64,000 nucleotides of DNA from PALSA-270 sp963770245 (GCA_963770245.1 CAVYOX010000014.1:62001-126000); one strand, 5' to 3'; positions 33,867 to 43,396 are shown, counted from the first letter of the stretch. Notes: generated by a model from the sequence alone, not told the origin. Numbers and translations are program-made.

Positions 33867-34606
33867 ATGCCTAACGAATACCAAGCAAGGGCCAAAAGAA
33901 TCCCAGAGTTGCACTCTGGGAGCATCAATTACGAAGCGGAAAAGGAAGCGGCAGCCAAGGCCGGCATTCGCTTCGTCGAGGACGGCCAAATCGTGGGACT
34001 CGGAACCGGCTCGAGCGCGGCTTATGCCGTCCGCTTTTTGGCGGAACGGGTGCGCGACGGACTGAAGATACGCGCCATTCCGACCTCGATTCAGACCCGA
34101 GATCTGGCTGCCAGGCTAGGGATCCCTCTGACCACCCTCGATGAATTTCAGCAAATCGACGTCACCATTGACGGCGCCGATGAAATCGATCCGCAGCTGT
34201 GTCTCATCAAGGGGGGGGGGGTGCGTTCCTGCGGGAGAAGATTATCGCTTCCGCCTCCAGCCGACTGGTGATCATTGCCGACTCCAGCAAGCCCGTCGCG
34301 ATGCTCGGGAAAGCGCCGGTCCCGGTCGAAGTGGTCCCGTTTGCCCAGGCACTGGTGGGAAAGGAAATCGCCGCCCTCGGCGCCACAGTCCAAGTACGAA
34401 TGGATGCCTCCGGCAAGCCCTATCGGACCGACGAGGGCCACCACATTCTCGACTGCCACTTCGGCCTGATTTCCGATCCCCCGATGCTGGCCCGGACCCT
34501 CGAAGACATACCCGGCGCGGTCGAGCACGGACTGTTCATCGGTATGGCGAGCGTGGTGTTGATCGGAGAAGGCACCGGGGTGCAGGAACTGCACGCTGCC
34601 GGCTGA
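33867..34606 (+). pseudogene. rpiA: Ribose-5-phosphate isomerase A, interrupted by a frameshift in a G run
   Basis: The two halves of one RpiA are in different frames. The first (from the ATG at 33867) reads 'GQIVGLGTGSSAAYAVRFLAE', 'IPTSIQTRDLAARLGIPLT' and 'DVTIDGADEIDPQLCLIKGGG', the sugar-phosphate site. The second resumes 'GGGGAFLREKIIASASSRLVIIADSSK' and runs to the stop at 34606 with 'GHHILDCHFGLI' and 'PGAVEHGLFIGMA'. The break lies in a run of 11 G at 34211-34221; 12 G would restore KGGGGAF and an enzyme of normal length. Everything else is well conserved, so a sequencing or assembly error is the likeliest cause; slippage or recent inactivation are alternatives. The enzyme interconverts ribose- and ribulose-5-phosphate. 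Confidence 0.9.
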
Positions 34607-34638
34607 GGCGGGCCGCTCCCGATCGTTCGCACTTGCGC

Positions 34639-35037
34639 CTACCCCATGGTTGTCGTGTGTTCGGGCTGAACCTTGTACATCACGCGGACTTCGGCCCCTT
34701 GGCGGTATGGATACTTGTCGACTCCCAGATACTTCTTCGCCAGCTTGTCGATGTGGGCGTCGGCGCCCTGCTCGGTGATTTCAACCACCCGGCCGCGAAT
34801 CTCCAAATAACGATACGGATTGTCGGGATCAACGATCGCCATTGAAACGCGCGGGTCGCGGCGCACATTGCGATCCTTTTGCCGGCCCTTGGCGGAATTA
34901 AAAATCACCAAGTCGCCTTCCAGATCGCACCAAACCGGAGTGACCTGGGGACGACCGTCGGGCATGAGAGTGCCCAGGCTGGCGAAAGCGCGCTTGCTGA
35001 AAAGATCGCGATACTTCTCGGGGATGGCCTCGGACAT
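34639..35037 (-). CDS. PPOX-class flavin/F420-type oxidoreductase-like protein
   Basis: A 132-residue split-barrel protein. The ATG at 35037 has a perfect AGGAGGT five bases before it. The N-terminal part 'FASLGTLMPDGRPQVTPVWCDLEGDLVIFNSAKGRQKDRNV' and 'RVSMAIVDPDNPYRYLEIRGRVVEI' are typical of pyridoxamine-phosphate-oxidase-like proteins of the PPOX group (TIGR03618-like), which bind FMN, F420 or heme. The cofactor and substrate cannot be read from sequence. It faces rpiA tail to tail. Confidence 0.85.
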   Translation of the reverse strand: MSEAIPEKYRDLFSKRAFASLGTLMPDGRPQVTPVWCDLEGDLVIFNSAKGRQKDRNVRRDPRVSMAIVDPDNPYRYLEIRGRVVEITEQGADAHIDKLAKKYLGVDKYPYRQGAEVRVMYKVQPEHTTTMG

Positions 35038-35915
35038 AGCACCTCCTGAAGATGACAAGCCGCGGGATTTTCCCGCGGAAGGATTATAGACGCGGTCGGG
35101 GGCTCGTGGGGATGGCGGCCCTTAAATTAGTGACCATGAGAAATTCGATGCTTCGTCCGGAGGGTTACGGAGAATCGGATGCGATCGCTCGGCCCCATCT
35201 CCACCCTAGTCGAAATCCTCTCCCAGAGCGGTTTTTCCCGAGATGTTCACAATCGAGCGCAATTCTCTTCGGTCTCGCCGCCCCCGGCGCGGGCCGATAA
35301 AATCGCGGCGAAATCCAGGAAAAAGTGCGCTGGAATGGGGTGCCGGCGCAGCCCGAGATCGTCGCCTGCACCGCCACCGGTTCAATTGCCTGTGGATAGG
35401 CTGCACTCGATTGCAAAATAAGGGGATAGGTCGACCACTTTTTTGATTGACTCTAAGAATAGAAGGAGTAGAAACACAATCGTTCTTTGACAACTTCTGA
35501 TGTTTGTCCGGTTGGTGCGGCGTCCGGGGCTCAAGCGAGGTCACTCTTCCCATTGCAAAATGGAGAAGGGAAGGCCGGCAAGGGTCTATAGCAAAGCGCT
35601 GGTCGAGATGAACAGTGGAGAACTGTTGAAGGCAAGATAGAGTCCCGAGGCGTTGAGCTGGTTTATCCGGTTGGCGGTGAGCCCGGAGCCCGAGCCACGA
35701 TCGCGCGATGCTAGCCGCAAGGCAGCAACGATGGCAGGTCGGCGAGGGTCTAACGCGAGCTACTGGCCGAGACGAATGAGCTTAACACCACCTCGGGGCT
35801 CTTAATGTTTGTGCCCTCGCTTGGCGCTCCAGTCTGGTCCTTCCTTTGCAGGCTCGGATTTCCTCCCCGGCTCGAACTGACCTCCGACCCTTATCGATGG
35901 CATCTAGCCTTTAGC
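35038..35915. other. Long intergenic region with a short direct repeat
   Basis: About 880 bases without a convincing gene; all open frames are short, arginine/proline-rich and lack start signals. An imperfect 43-base direct repeat is visible at 35573-35615 and 35737-35779 (shared GGGTCTA and CTGG.CGAGA.GAA blocks with equal spacing). An A/T-richer patch near 35440-35500 might hold a promoter. The purpose is unknown; decayed coding sequence or a structured RNA are both possible. Confidence 0.4.
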
Positions 35916-36623
35916 CTAGGGCCCCTGCTGCACGTCCAGTTTATTGGCCACGAGCCGCGTGCGATCGATGGTGCTGGTGGCCGCGACTTCCCCAACCGCG
36001 TCCACATTTACTTCATAAGTTCCGTGGGGCAGGTTCTCTCCAAACGGAATCTCCATATCGATTGTGCTCTTTTTCAAGGTAAAGTGTTGATACCCGAGAG
36101 CGGTCGCACGTCCGTTTTCATTGACCGCCACGACGACGAAGGTCAGGTCAAAATCTTCATCCGTCTGATTGGAAACCTTCACTGCGCCTTCCACTCTCTG
36201 ACCGGAAACCTTGGGATACCGGCTCCACTCAACTACTAGCGGGGCTATGACGCGCAACACCAGTTCCTGATTTCTCTGGTGCGATGGGTTTCCGCTGTCG
36301 GTGACGGTTACGACAAAGCGAAACACACCACTTTCGCCGGGAACACCGCTGAGAATTCCGTCCGCGCTCAAGACCAGGCCCCGGGGCAAGGCGCCCGTGC
36401 TGATCTCCCACTTGAGCGGCGCCACCCCTCCCTCGGCCAGCAACGGTCGGCGATATTCCCGGCGAACAAAGCCGTTCGGCAGGGAACGGGTTTGAACCGC
36501 CAGTTCGCCTCCCGCTACGGTGCCCTGTTGCGAGTTTGCTACACCGACATAGAGCGGAAGAAATAGGACGAACAGCAGGAGGCGAGCGCGGCCGAAAAAT
36601 CGCGTCCCCGTGGGCAGGTGCAT
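35916..36623 (-). CDS. Secreted putative-Ig-domain protein
   Basis: A 235-residue exported protein with a signal helix (LLLFVLFLPLYVGVANS). The segment 'LPNGFVRREYRRPLLAEGGVAPLKWEISTGALPRGLVLSADGILSGVPGESGVFRFVVTVTDSG' is a clear putative-Ig (He_PIG) domain, common in acidobacterial surface proteins. The last 100 residues form another beta-rich part (VEWSRYPKVSGQRVEGAVKVSNQTDEDFDL). Probably extracytoplasmic and structural or adhesive; no enzyme motif. It runs in the same direction as the lipoprotein gene upstream but with a gap of about 119 bases. Confidence 0.8.
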   Translation of the reverse strand: MHLPTGTRFFGRARLLLFVLFLPLYVGVANSQQGTVAGGELAVQTRSLPNGFVRREYRRPLLAEGGVAPLKWEISTGALPRGLVLSADGILSGVPGESGVFRFVVTVTDSGNPSHQRNQELVLRVIAPLVVEWSRYPKVSGQRVEGAVKVSNQTDEDFDLTFVVVAVNENGRATALGYQHFTLKKSTIDMEIPFGENLPHGTYEVNVDAVGEVAATSTIDRTRLVANKLDVQQGP

Positions 36624-36742
36624 AGGAATTGAATTATATAAGTGAGGAAGAAAAGGGGATCGAAATCCACTGCGGAACTTCGATCCCCCACCCCAATTAC
36701 GGAAACCACACGGCTCGCGGCCGCGCCCCAGGCCTTTCCGTT

Positions 36743-38272
36743 TTACTGCATCGTGCCCATATTCCCGTCGATCTCCACGCTTGGGTCGGCCTGCAGAATG
36801 TAAGCTTGGCCGCTCGAGGCCAGGTAGAACACCAGATTGCTCGAGAGATTGTTGATGTTGCCAACGGCTCGCCCGGTCGGGGCCAGCGTGTAGGTTCCCA
36901 TCAGAGTTCCGGAAGTGGTAACACTGCCGCTCACGTTGAGAAATTCCGTGAGTCCGAGGTTCCCGGCCCCGTCCCAGTGCAAGTTCCCGACGCGATCGTA
37001 AAGCGCCCCGGTCCCAATGGTATTGAAGCCATCCATAGCGAAGGCGAAGGTCCCATTGACCGCACTATTCGAGGAAAAAGACCCGGATTGAGAAGTGGCC
37101 GTGCCCGCCTCCACTTTGGTCGGGTCATCGGTGATGAAGAAGGCCAGCGACGGACTCACCACCCAGTAGATTTCCTGGATCGCGCTGCCAGTCGAGGGGG
37201 TGAGGTTCACCGTAAAGCGGCCCGCCAACCCCGCCGTAGGCGCATAGGTGCCGCCGGTGAAAGTGCCGCCTACCGGCGTGCCACCGTCCTGCACCAGGTC
37301 AAAGGGTCCACCGGCCGTGATGCTGCCATTGCTGGCCGTAAACTGGCCCACCGTGTTGACGCCGCCAAGTGAGAAACTGTCGTCACCTCGGCTCCCAAAA
37401 ACGTAGCTGCCGGAAAGCGAGGTGCCCGTCTGGGCGACGGCTCGGCCCACTCCGATGGTTCCTTGAATGGAGGAGAAAAGATGCAGGTGGTTGCCATCGA
37501 CCAAGTAATAGAAAAACGGCGAAGTGACGGCGTTACTGTCGGTGAAACTCCCCGTACCCCGGCCGAGGGCGTCGGGAGCGCTAAACAACCCGCTGCTCAG
37601 GGTCACCTGACTCACAACTCCCGCGCTATTCTCATCCTCGGTGCCCGCTGACAAAACGCCGGCGGCGGCGGTGAATGTCCCCACCTTGGCCGAAGGCGTC
37701 ACCTGGGTCGTGCCAAGAGCCGAGGTTGCGACCACGTCTTGCATGCGGAAGACAAAAGTGCCGGTAGGTGCGGCGAAAGCGGTTGTGGTTTGGGGCACCA
37801 GGAAGCCGGTTCCGTTCGCCTGCAAGACCGTGCCCAGCGGGGCAATTGCGCTCACCGCCAGGTACACGGTAGGAGAACTCACTACGCTGAGGCCAAGCTG
37901 GATTCCACCGCCGTTGCTGAAACTGAGTGTCAGCAAAGCAGTACCGTTACTCGAGACGCTGTAAGCTTGGCCGGTGGTCGTGGCCGTCACGATATTCGAG
38001 ACGACACTGCTACCCTCGGCAAAATCGTCTTCCCCGCTGCTCACGTTTCCGCTGCCGTCCGCTACAAACGCCCCGACTTCCCGGAACGGCAGACCGTCGG
38101 TGAGGTCAGATCCAATAATCTCGTAGGCGTAGTTACCCTTCAGGCTGGCATTGGTGAAGCTGCCGCTTGTGCCCCCTCCCCCGAAGCCGGTCGAGCCGCT
38201 GCCGCTGCCCGTACCGCAAGCTGCACAAAATAGAAGTGAAATCAGCGCTATCAGCAAAGCTAGTTTATTCAT
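36743..38272 (-). CDS. Large beta-rich lipoprotein of unknown function
   Basis: A 509-residue lipoprotein: a signal helix (LALLIALISLLF) ends at a lipobox with the modified cysteine at about position 19 (FCAAC), followed by a Gly/Ser-rich tether (GTGSGSGSTGFGGGGTSGS). The rest consists of strands rich in G, T, S and V, with recurring blocks such as 'LKGNYAYEIIGSD', 'LSGSYVFGSRGDDS' and 'VNGTFAFAMDGFN', each followed by a 'GAGNL/GSGNVSSG.D' turn. That suggests three or so repeats of one domain. Similar proteins occur in acidobacteria with no assigned role. Likely cell-surface. Confidence 0.75.
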   Translation of the reverse strand: MNKLALLIALISLLFCAACGTGSGSGSTGFGGGGTSGSFTNASLKGNYAYEIIGSDLTDGLPFREVGAFVADGSGNVSSGEDDFAEGSSVVSNIVTATTTGQAYSVSSNGTALLTLSFSNGGGIQLGLSVVSSPTVYLAVSAIAPLGTVLQANGTGFLVPQTTTAFAAPTGTFVFRMQDVVATSALGTTQVTPSAKVGTFTAAAGVLSAGTEDENSAGVVSQVTLSSGLFSAPDALGRGTGSFTDSNAVTSPFFYYLVDGNHLHLFSSIQGTIGVGRAVAQTGTSLSGSYVFGSRGDDSFSLGGVNTVGQFTASNGSITAGGPFDLVQDGGTPVGGTFTGGTYAPTAGLAGRFTVNLTPSTGSAIQEIYWVVSPSLAFFITDDPTKVEAGTATSQSGSFSSNSAVNGTFAFAMDGFNTIGTGALYDRVGNLHWDGAGNLGLTEFLNVSGSVTTSGTLMGTYTLAPTGRAVGNINNLSSNLVFYLASSGQAYILQADPSVEIDGNMGTMQ

Positions 38273-38608
38273 GATGTGGTCGCGGCAGCAGAGCCGCTTT
38301 TCTCCTTAAGACTCCTTAAGACTCATACGATGAAGGATCCCCGTCCAGCCGACTGTCGCTTTCGTGGAGCGAACAGAGATATGGCCTTTCTAACACGGGC
38401 GGCCGAGAAAAGTTCCGCGAAAAAGCCGGGCCCGGCCCGCGCACCAAATTCGATACCAATCACTTCGATGCAATGAGAATGAGATGCGTGAAACCCGCTT
38501 CCCGAAAGGGCTGGAGTTGTCAAATCCAGGTCAACAGCCAGTGCAACCCTGCCATTCCCCGGAGCTCCCGGCCCCTCCCAACCCCCTGTGGTAAATTGAA
38601 TCTTCGTC
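38273..38608. other. Intergenic region before tldD
   Basis: About 336 bases between divergent genes. It shows a short direct repeat of ACTCCTTAAG near 38309-38326 and otherwise nothing recognisable. It presumably holds the promoters of the lipoprotein gene and the tldD-tldE pair. Confidence 0.4.
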
Positions 38609-40075
38609 ATGAAACACATCGCTGACTGGGCACTCAACCTGGCCGCACTGCGCGGGGCTTCTTACGCCGATGCCCGCGTGGTCGATGAGCGCAGCCGCGC
38701 CTTCAGCACCAAGAATGGCAAAGTCGGCGGCGCCGCCGACTCGGAATCGTTCGGCATTGGCATCCGGGTCATCGCCGACGGCGCCTGGGGGTTTGCCGCC
38801 TCAGACGATCTCAGCCGCGGGGCGGTCGAAACCACGGCCGCGCAAGCGGTCGAGATTGCCAAGGCGTCGGCCAGAGTAAAACAGCACGATATCCGCTTGG
38901 CGCCAGAAAAACCAGTCACCTCCGAGTGGGTTACTCCCCACCAAATTGATCCCTTTTCGATCTCGGTCGAGCAGAACCTCGAGCTTCTCCTCAAAATCGA
39001 CGCCGAACTGCGCTCGGTGGTCGGAGTCACGCTGGCGGAAACCAGCATGAACTTCCGCCGCGAGGAGCATTGGTTTCGATCCTCGGAGGGCGCCGACATT
39101 CATCAGACCAAATTCACCACCGGCGCGGGTTATGCCGCCTATGCCTTTGCCGGCAGCGAGATTCAGAAGCGTTCCTATCCCAGTTCCTTCGGCGGACAGT
39201 GGCAGAACAAGGGGTATGAGCTCATCGGAGAATTGAAGCTCCTTGAAAACGCCCGCCGCATCGGCGAAGAAACGGTGGCCCTGCTGAAGGCCGACCGCTG
39301 CCCCGAAGGTGTATTCGACATCATTCTCGAAAGCTCGCAGCTCGGCCTGCAGATCCACGAATCCGTCGGACATCCGATCGAACTGGATCGCGTGCTGGGG
39401 ATGGAAGCCAACTTCGCCGGCACCTCGTTTCTCACCCTCGACAAGCTACGCACGCTGCGCTACGGCAGCGATCTGGTCAATATTGTCGCGGACGCCCGCC
39501 AGGAACACGGTCCGGGACTCGGCACCTTCGCCTTCGACGATGAAGGGGTGCCCGCGCAGTGCACTCCGATCATCAGCAACGGGCTATTTACCGGCTATCT
39601 GAGCTCCCGCGAGACGGCTCATACCATCGGCGCCGATCGTTCGGGGGGAACGCTTCGCGCCGAAAGCTGGAACCGCTTGCCGATTATCCGCATGACCAAC
39701 ATCAGCATTCTGCCCGGCGAAAAACCGCTCACTCTCGAACAACTCATTGCCGGCAGCGATCATGCGATCCTGATGCAGACCAACCGGTCGTGGTCGATCG
39801 ACGACAAGCGCTACAACTTTCAGTTCGGCTGCGAAATGGGCTGGGAAATCAAGAATGGCAAGCGGGTGCGGCTGCTCAAGAACCCGTCCTACTCCGGCAT
39901 CACCACCGAGTTCTGGAATTCGATGGACGCCATTTGCTCGCGAGAGGAATGGACGCTATGGGGAACTCCCAATTGCGGCAAAGGACAGCCGCAACAGGTG
40001 ATGGGGACGGGCCATGGCGCCTCCCCCGCGCGCTTCCGGAAAAGGAAAGTAGGCTCGGCCTACACCGGCAACTAG
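38609..40075 (+). CDS. tldD: TldD-family metalloprotease subunit
   Basis: A 488-residue protein with the zinc motif H250-E251-S-V-G-H255 in 'LGLQIHESVGHPIELDRVLGMEANFAGTSF'. This HExxxH plus the downstream cysteine/histidine region is the mark of the catalytic TldD subunit, which forms a heterodimer with TldE/PmbA and trims unfolded peptides, for example in microcin or antitoxin maturation. 'GTGHGASPARFRKRKV' closes the chain. The partner gene follows 46 bases downstream. No RiPP precursor is evident nearby, so a general housekeeping protease role is likely. Confidence 0.92.
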   Translation: MKHIADWALNLAALRGASYADARVVDERSRAFSTKNGKVGGAADSESFGIGIRVIADGAWGFAASDDLSRGAVETTAAQAVEIAKASARVKQHDIRLAPEKPVTSEWVTPHQIDPFSISVEQNLELLLKIDAELRSVVGVTLAETSMNFRREEHWFRSSEGADIHQTKFTTGAGYAAYAFAGSEIQKRSYPSSFGGQWQNKGYELIGELKLLENARRIGEETVALLKADRCPEGVFDIILESSQLGLQIHESVGHPIELDRVLGMEANFAGTSFLTLDKLRTLRYGSDLVNIVADARQEHGPGLGTFAFDDEGVPAQCTPIISNGLFTGYLSSRETAHTIGADRSGGTLRAESWNRLPIIRMTNISILPGEKPLTLEQLIAGSDHAILMQTNRSWSIDDKRYNFQFGCEMGWEIKNGKRVRLLKNPSYSGITTEFWNSMDAICSREEWTLWGTPNCGKGQPQQVMGTGHGASPARFRKRKVGSAYTGN

Positions 40076-40121
40076 TCGTACCGAGGCAAGACGCCGGGGC
40101 TACGATCCAGGTAAACCATCG

Positions 40122-41507
40122 ATGCTAGACCAAGACAGAGCCGGCGACGTATTCAATCGCATCAGGAAGTCCTCGACCGCTGATGAGGTCGAAGTCCTGG
40201 TCTACGGCGGCCGCTCTGCTTTGACTCGCTTTGCCAATAACTCCATTCATCAGAACGTGGCCGAGGAGAATGCCGTGGTCTCGGTGCGCTCTGTGTTTGG
40301 TGGCCGCACGGCGCGCGCCTCCACCAATAAGCTGGATGATGAAAGCTTGAAGCGCGTGGTCGAGGCATCCGAGAGCCTGGCCAAGGTGCAGCATCCGGAT
40401 GCGGATCTGCTGCCCATGCCGGACGCGGGCGAGGCTGCCCGGGCCATATCGTCCACTCCGCGGCGTCATTTTGACCAGACCGCCGCCATCACCCCCGAGC
40501 GGCGGGCCGAGGCGGTCAAACGGATTGTCGGTGTCGCAGAGAAGCATAAGCTCACAACCGCAGGCATTTTTTCTACCGCGGAAGCCATAGAAGCGATTTT
40601 CAACTCGCGCGGCCTCTCGGCGTGGCATACCCATACCTCTTCCGAGATCTCTATCACCATGCTGGCAGCGGATTCCTCGGGATGGCAGAAAGCCAACTCG
40701 CCGAACGTGGACAATCTGGACGCCCCCGGGCTGGCGGAGATCGCCGCCGGAAAAGCCGTGAAATCGGCTGCTCCGCGCGAGATTCCCCCCGGCAAGCACA
40801 CCGTCATCCTCGAGCCCGCCGCCGTTCTCGACATGGCGGGTTTCATGTTCTGGGATTTCGGCGGATTGGCCATTCTCGACCAGCGGTCTTTCCTCATGAA
40901 CCGGGTCGGCACCAAGCTTTTTGGCGACAACATCAATATCTGGGATGACGTGGCGCATCCCCTGCAGTCGGGCTCACCCTTTGATGGCGAAGGCATGCCT
41001 CGACACCGTCTGCAACTGGTCGAGAACGGCGTCGTCCGACGCCTGGTTTATGCCCGCGCGACCGCGGCCAAAATGCAAGAATCCGAGCTCAAGGACAAGG
41101 TCGGCCCAATTGCGCCGACCGGCCACGGTTTTCCTCTTCCGAACGAAATGGGTGAAGCCCCCATGAACCTCGTTTTCGGACCCTCCGCGGCTCCGAAAAC
41201 GGTCGAACAAATGATTGCCTCGACCGAGCGTGGCGTGCTGGTGACCCGGTTGTGGTATATCCGCGAAGTCGATCCTTACGAAAAAATCCTTACCGGCATG
41301 ACTCGCGATGGTACCTTCTACGTGGAGGACGGCAAAGTCCGTTACGGCGTGCGTAACTTTCGCTTCAACGAAAGCCTGATCAAGATGCTTTCGAACGTGG
41401 AGGAAATGGGAGCTCCCGTCCGCGCCAGCGGCGAAGAATCCTTCGACATGGTGGTACCGGCGATGAAGGTGCGGGAATTCAACTTCACCGAGGTGACAAA
41501 ATTCTGA
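40122..41507 (+). CDS. tldE: TldE/PmbA-family partner protein
   Basis: A 461-residue homolog of TldD without the HExxxH zinc site, as expected for the non-catalytic TldE/PmbA partner. It shares the fold: 'VEVLVYGGRSALTRFANNSIHQNVAEENAVVSVRSVFGGRTARASTN' at the N-terminus and 'FPLPNEMGEAPMNLVFGPSAAPKTVEQMI...RGVLVTRLWYIREVDPYEKILTGMTRDGTFYVEDGK' near the end, which is the usual PmbA pattern. It follows tldD in the same direction and the two presumably form one enzyme. Confidence 0.92.
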   Translation: MLDQDRAGDVFNRIRKSSTADEVEVLVYGGRSALTRFANNSIHQNVAEENAVVSVRSVFGGRTARASTNKLDDESLKRVVEASESLAKVQHPDADLLPMPDAGEAARAISSTPRRHFDQTAAITPERRAEAVKRIVGVAEKHKLTTAGIFSTAEAIEAIFNSRGLSAWHTHTSSEISITMLAADSSGWQKANSPNVDNLDAPGLAEIAAGKAVKSAAPREIPPGKHTVILEPAAVLDMAGFMFWDFGGLAILDQRSFLMNRVGTKLFGDNINIWDDVAHPLQSGSPFDGEGMPRHRLQLVENGVVRRLVYARATAAKMQESELKDKVGPIAPTGHGFPLPNEMGEAPMNLVFGPSAAPKTVEQMIASTERGVLVTRLWYIREVDPYEKILTGMTRDGTFYVEDGKVRYGVRNFRFNESLIKMLSNVEEMGAPVRASGEESFDMVVPAMKVREFNFTEVTKF

Positions 41508-41813
41508 GCGCAACGTTCCTTCATCCGCGTTGTTAGGGAATTCGGCATGGACACCGCGGTCGGTTTTCGGTTCTCCGCCCGCCCCCCTAAAAGAAAAGTT
41601 GGCAGACGCTAGCGACAGGAATCCTCCGTCTGGCTCGCCGATCTGAGTGGCCCGAGAAAACTTTCGTTGCCGCAGGCGGGCGGCGCTGCTCACCAGCCGC
41701 GTCGTGCCCCCAAATTCTGCCCGCAATTCGCTGATCTCAAAGACTTTATACCTATCAGTTCCATGACTTCCGTAACTTTTCACTCCTGATTCTGGGGTGT
41801 AAGCTCCGGCCTA
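41508..41813. other. Intergenic region, nothing recognised
   Basis: About 306 bases between tldE and the PilZ gene. I see no gene, hairpin or repeat that stands out. The end of it presumably carries the promoter for the PilZ and response-regulator-like genes. Confidence 0.4.
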
Positions 41814-42239
41814 ATGTCGCACAACGGGCTATCGGCGGAAACCAGACTCTCCGACGCGTCTCCTGAGCTCCGAAGCGAGGGCGCGTCACCACTCATCGAT
41901 CCCAATGCCGGAGCTGGGGAAAGCAGTCAGGGGCACTACACCGACTTGCAAAGTGCGATCCGCTTCCCCATTCAACTACCCGTCGTGATCAAGTCAAAAT
42001 CCGGGGAAAGCCGCACCGAAACCGAAAACATTTCCGCCAACGGCGTGTTGTTTCGCCTAGATGCGGAAATGCCGGTGGGTTCGCCGGTGGATTTCACGAT
42101 CTCGCTCCCGGCCGATGTCATTGGAACCGGGGCGAACGTGCAACTCGACTGCCGGGGCCGTGTGGTGCGCCGTTGTGACGAGGATGGCCGCCGGGGCGTG
42201 GGCGTGGTGATCGACGAATATCGTTTTGAGCGTCGCTGA
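41814..42239 (+). CDS. PilZ-domain protein
   Basis: A 141-residue cytosolic protein with a disordered first 40 residues and a PilZ-like beta barrel after it. The second c-di-GMP motif is recognisable as 'ETENISANGVLFRLDAEMPVGSPVDFTISLP' (N-x-S-x-x-G), and 'LDCRGRVVRRCDEDGRRGVGVVIDEY' is the end of the domain. The first motif (RxxxR) is weak: 'AIRFPIQLPVVIK' keeps only one arginine, so strong c-di-GMP binding is doubtful. It lies 15 bases before the NarL-type gene and they likely form a unit. Confidence 0.8.
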   Translation: MSHNGLSAETRLSDASPELRSEGASPLIDPNAGAGESSQGHYTDLQSAIRFPIQLPVVIKSKSGESRTETENISANGVLFRLDAEMPVGSPVDFTISLPADVIGTGANVQLDCRGRVVRRCDEDGRRGVGVVIDEYRFERR

Positions 42240-42254
42240 ATTCGAAGGAAACGG

Positions 42255-43064
42255 ATGACAAGCATTCCGGTGAGCGTGGAAATAGTCGAGCGGCCGCAAG
42301 AAGGCGGCGACGATGGCCAGTTCATCCGCATAATTGTCGCGGATACACAGGCGATCTTCCGCGCCGGATTGCGCAAGATCTTCGCACTGGAAGATGATAT
42401 CCGGGTGGTTGGACAAGCTGAAACCCTGGCACAAACCCACGCTGCTGCCAAAAGGTTTTCCGCGGATATCCTGATCGTCGAAGCCGCGCTGACCCCAAAT
42501 CCTGCGGATGCGGCGTCCGAACTGATGCGGCAGTGTCCGGGTGTCCGGCTGGTGGTGGTCACAACCGAACCAAACCAGGAACTCACACTCGAGTTGTTCC
42601 GCCGCGGCGTCCATGGCGTCGTCTCCCGCGATGTTGAGCCCGAACTGCTCGTGGATTGCATTCGCAGCGTTTCGAAGGGCGAACCTTGGCTAGATAACCG
42701 GGGGATTCAATGGGTGCTCGAGGCCTACCGCACGCAGGGTACGCGCCCTGCGACCACGCGTTCCAAGGTGCAACTGACTCCCAAGGAATCGATGATCGTC
42801 AGCTGTGTCACGCAGGGCATGAAAAACAAGGAAATCGCTGTGCGCGTAGGCACCACCGAGCAGGTCGTGAAGAACTATCTGCGCAAGGTCTACGACAAGC
42901 TGGGCGTAGCCGACCGGCTCGAGCTGGCGCTCTATTGCCTGAATAACCGGGTGGGAGAAGGCGCCGCCGGGAACCCACTGGCTTCGAGTGTGAGTACTCC
43001 CGGAAACGGCGCGGCCTTAGCGGCTTCGGCTGGCAACCCGCAAAATGCCGGCAAAGTCTCCTGA
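42255..43064 (+). CDS. NarL/LuxR-type regulator with degenerate receiver domain
   Basis: A 269-residue regulator: a receiver-like domain at about 24-145 and a LuxR-type helix-turn-helix at about 172-232 (VQLTPKESMIVSCVTQGMKNKEIAVRVGTTEQVVKNYLRKVYDKLGV). In the receiver the early acidic residue is Asp30 (IIVADTQ), but the phosphoacceptor position holds Glu76 (ADILIVEAALT) and the conserved lysine is replaced by Arg125 (GVVSRDV). Glu can mimic phospho-Asp, so it may be always active or controlled by protein contact, perhaps by the PilZ protein encoded just before. No histidine kinase is adjacent. Confidence 0.9.
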   Translation: MTSIPVSVEIVERPQEGGDDGQFIRIIVADTQAIFRAGLRKIFALEDDIRVVGQAETLAQTHAAAKRFSADILIVEAALTPNPADAASELMRQCPGVRLVVVTTEPNQELTLELFRRGVHGVVSRDVEPELLVDCIRSVSKGEPWLDNRGIQWVLEAYRTQGTRPATTRSKVQLTPKESMIVSCVTQGMKNKEIAVRVGTTEQVVKNYLRKVYDKLGVADRLELALYCLNNRVGEGAAGNPLASSVSTPGNGAALAASAGNPQNAGKVS

Positions 43065-43306
43065 TCAGTCTGGCTCCTGATTCTCCTGATCGTGTAAGCG
43101 ATTCGTCGGTCCACTCCAAGTTGCCTTCGGTGCGCTAGCTTCGGTGCGCTAGAAAGGCTGCGTCGCTCTGCGCCACCGGGGTTGCCTCCGCAGCATCGCG
43201 GGTCGTAGAATCAAAGCGCAATCGAGTGGTGCTTGCCGTAGTTGGCTCCAGACAGTTGTAGCGAGTTTCCACGACTCACTTTCCTCTACTAGATTAATCC
43301 GTTGCC

Positions 43307-43396
43307 GGAGAGATGGCCGAGTGGCTGAAGGCGCACGCTTGGAAAGCGTGTTTAGGGGAAACTCTAACGTGGGTTCGAATCCCACTCTCTCCGCCA
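43307..43396 (+). tRNA. tRNA-Ser (anticodon GGA)
   Basis: A complete serine tRNA with a class II long variable arm. The acceptor stem GGAGAGA (43307-43313) pairs with TCTCTCC (43386-43392), followed by discriminator G and an encoded CCA (43394-43396). The D arm begins TGGCCGAGTGGC, the anticodon stem-loop is CACGC-TTGGAAA-GCGTG with anticodon GGA (reads UCC/UCU), and the T arm carries GGTTCGAATCC. The presence of the long variable arm fixes the identity. Confidence 0.97.
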
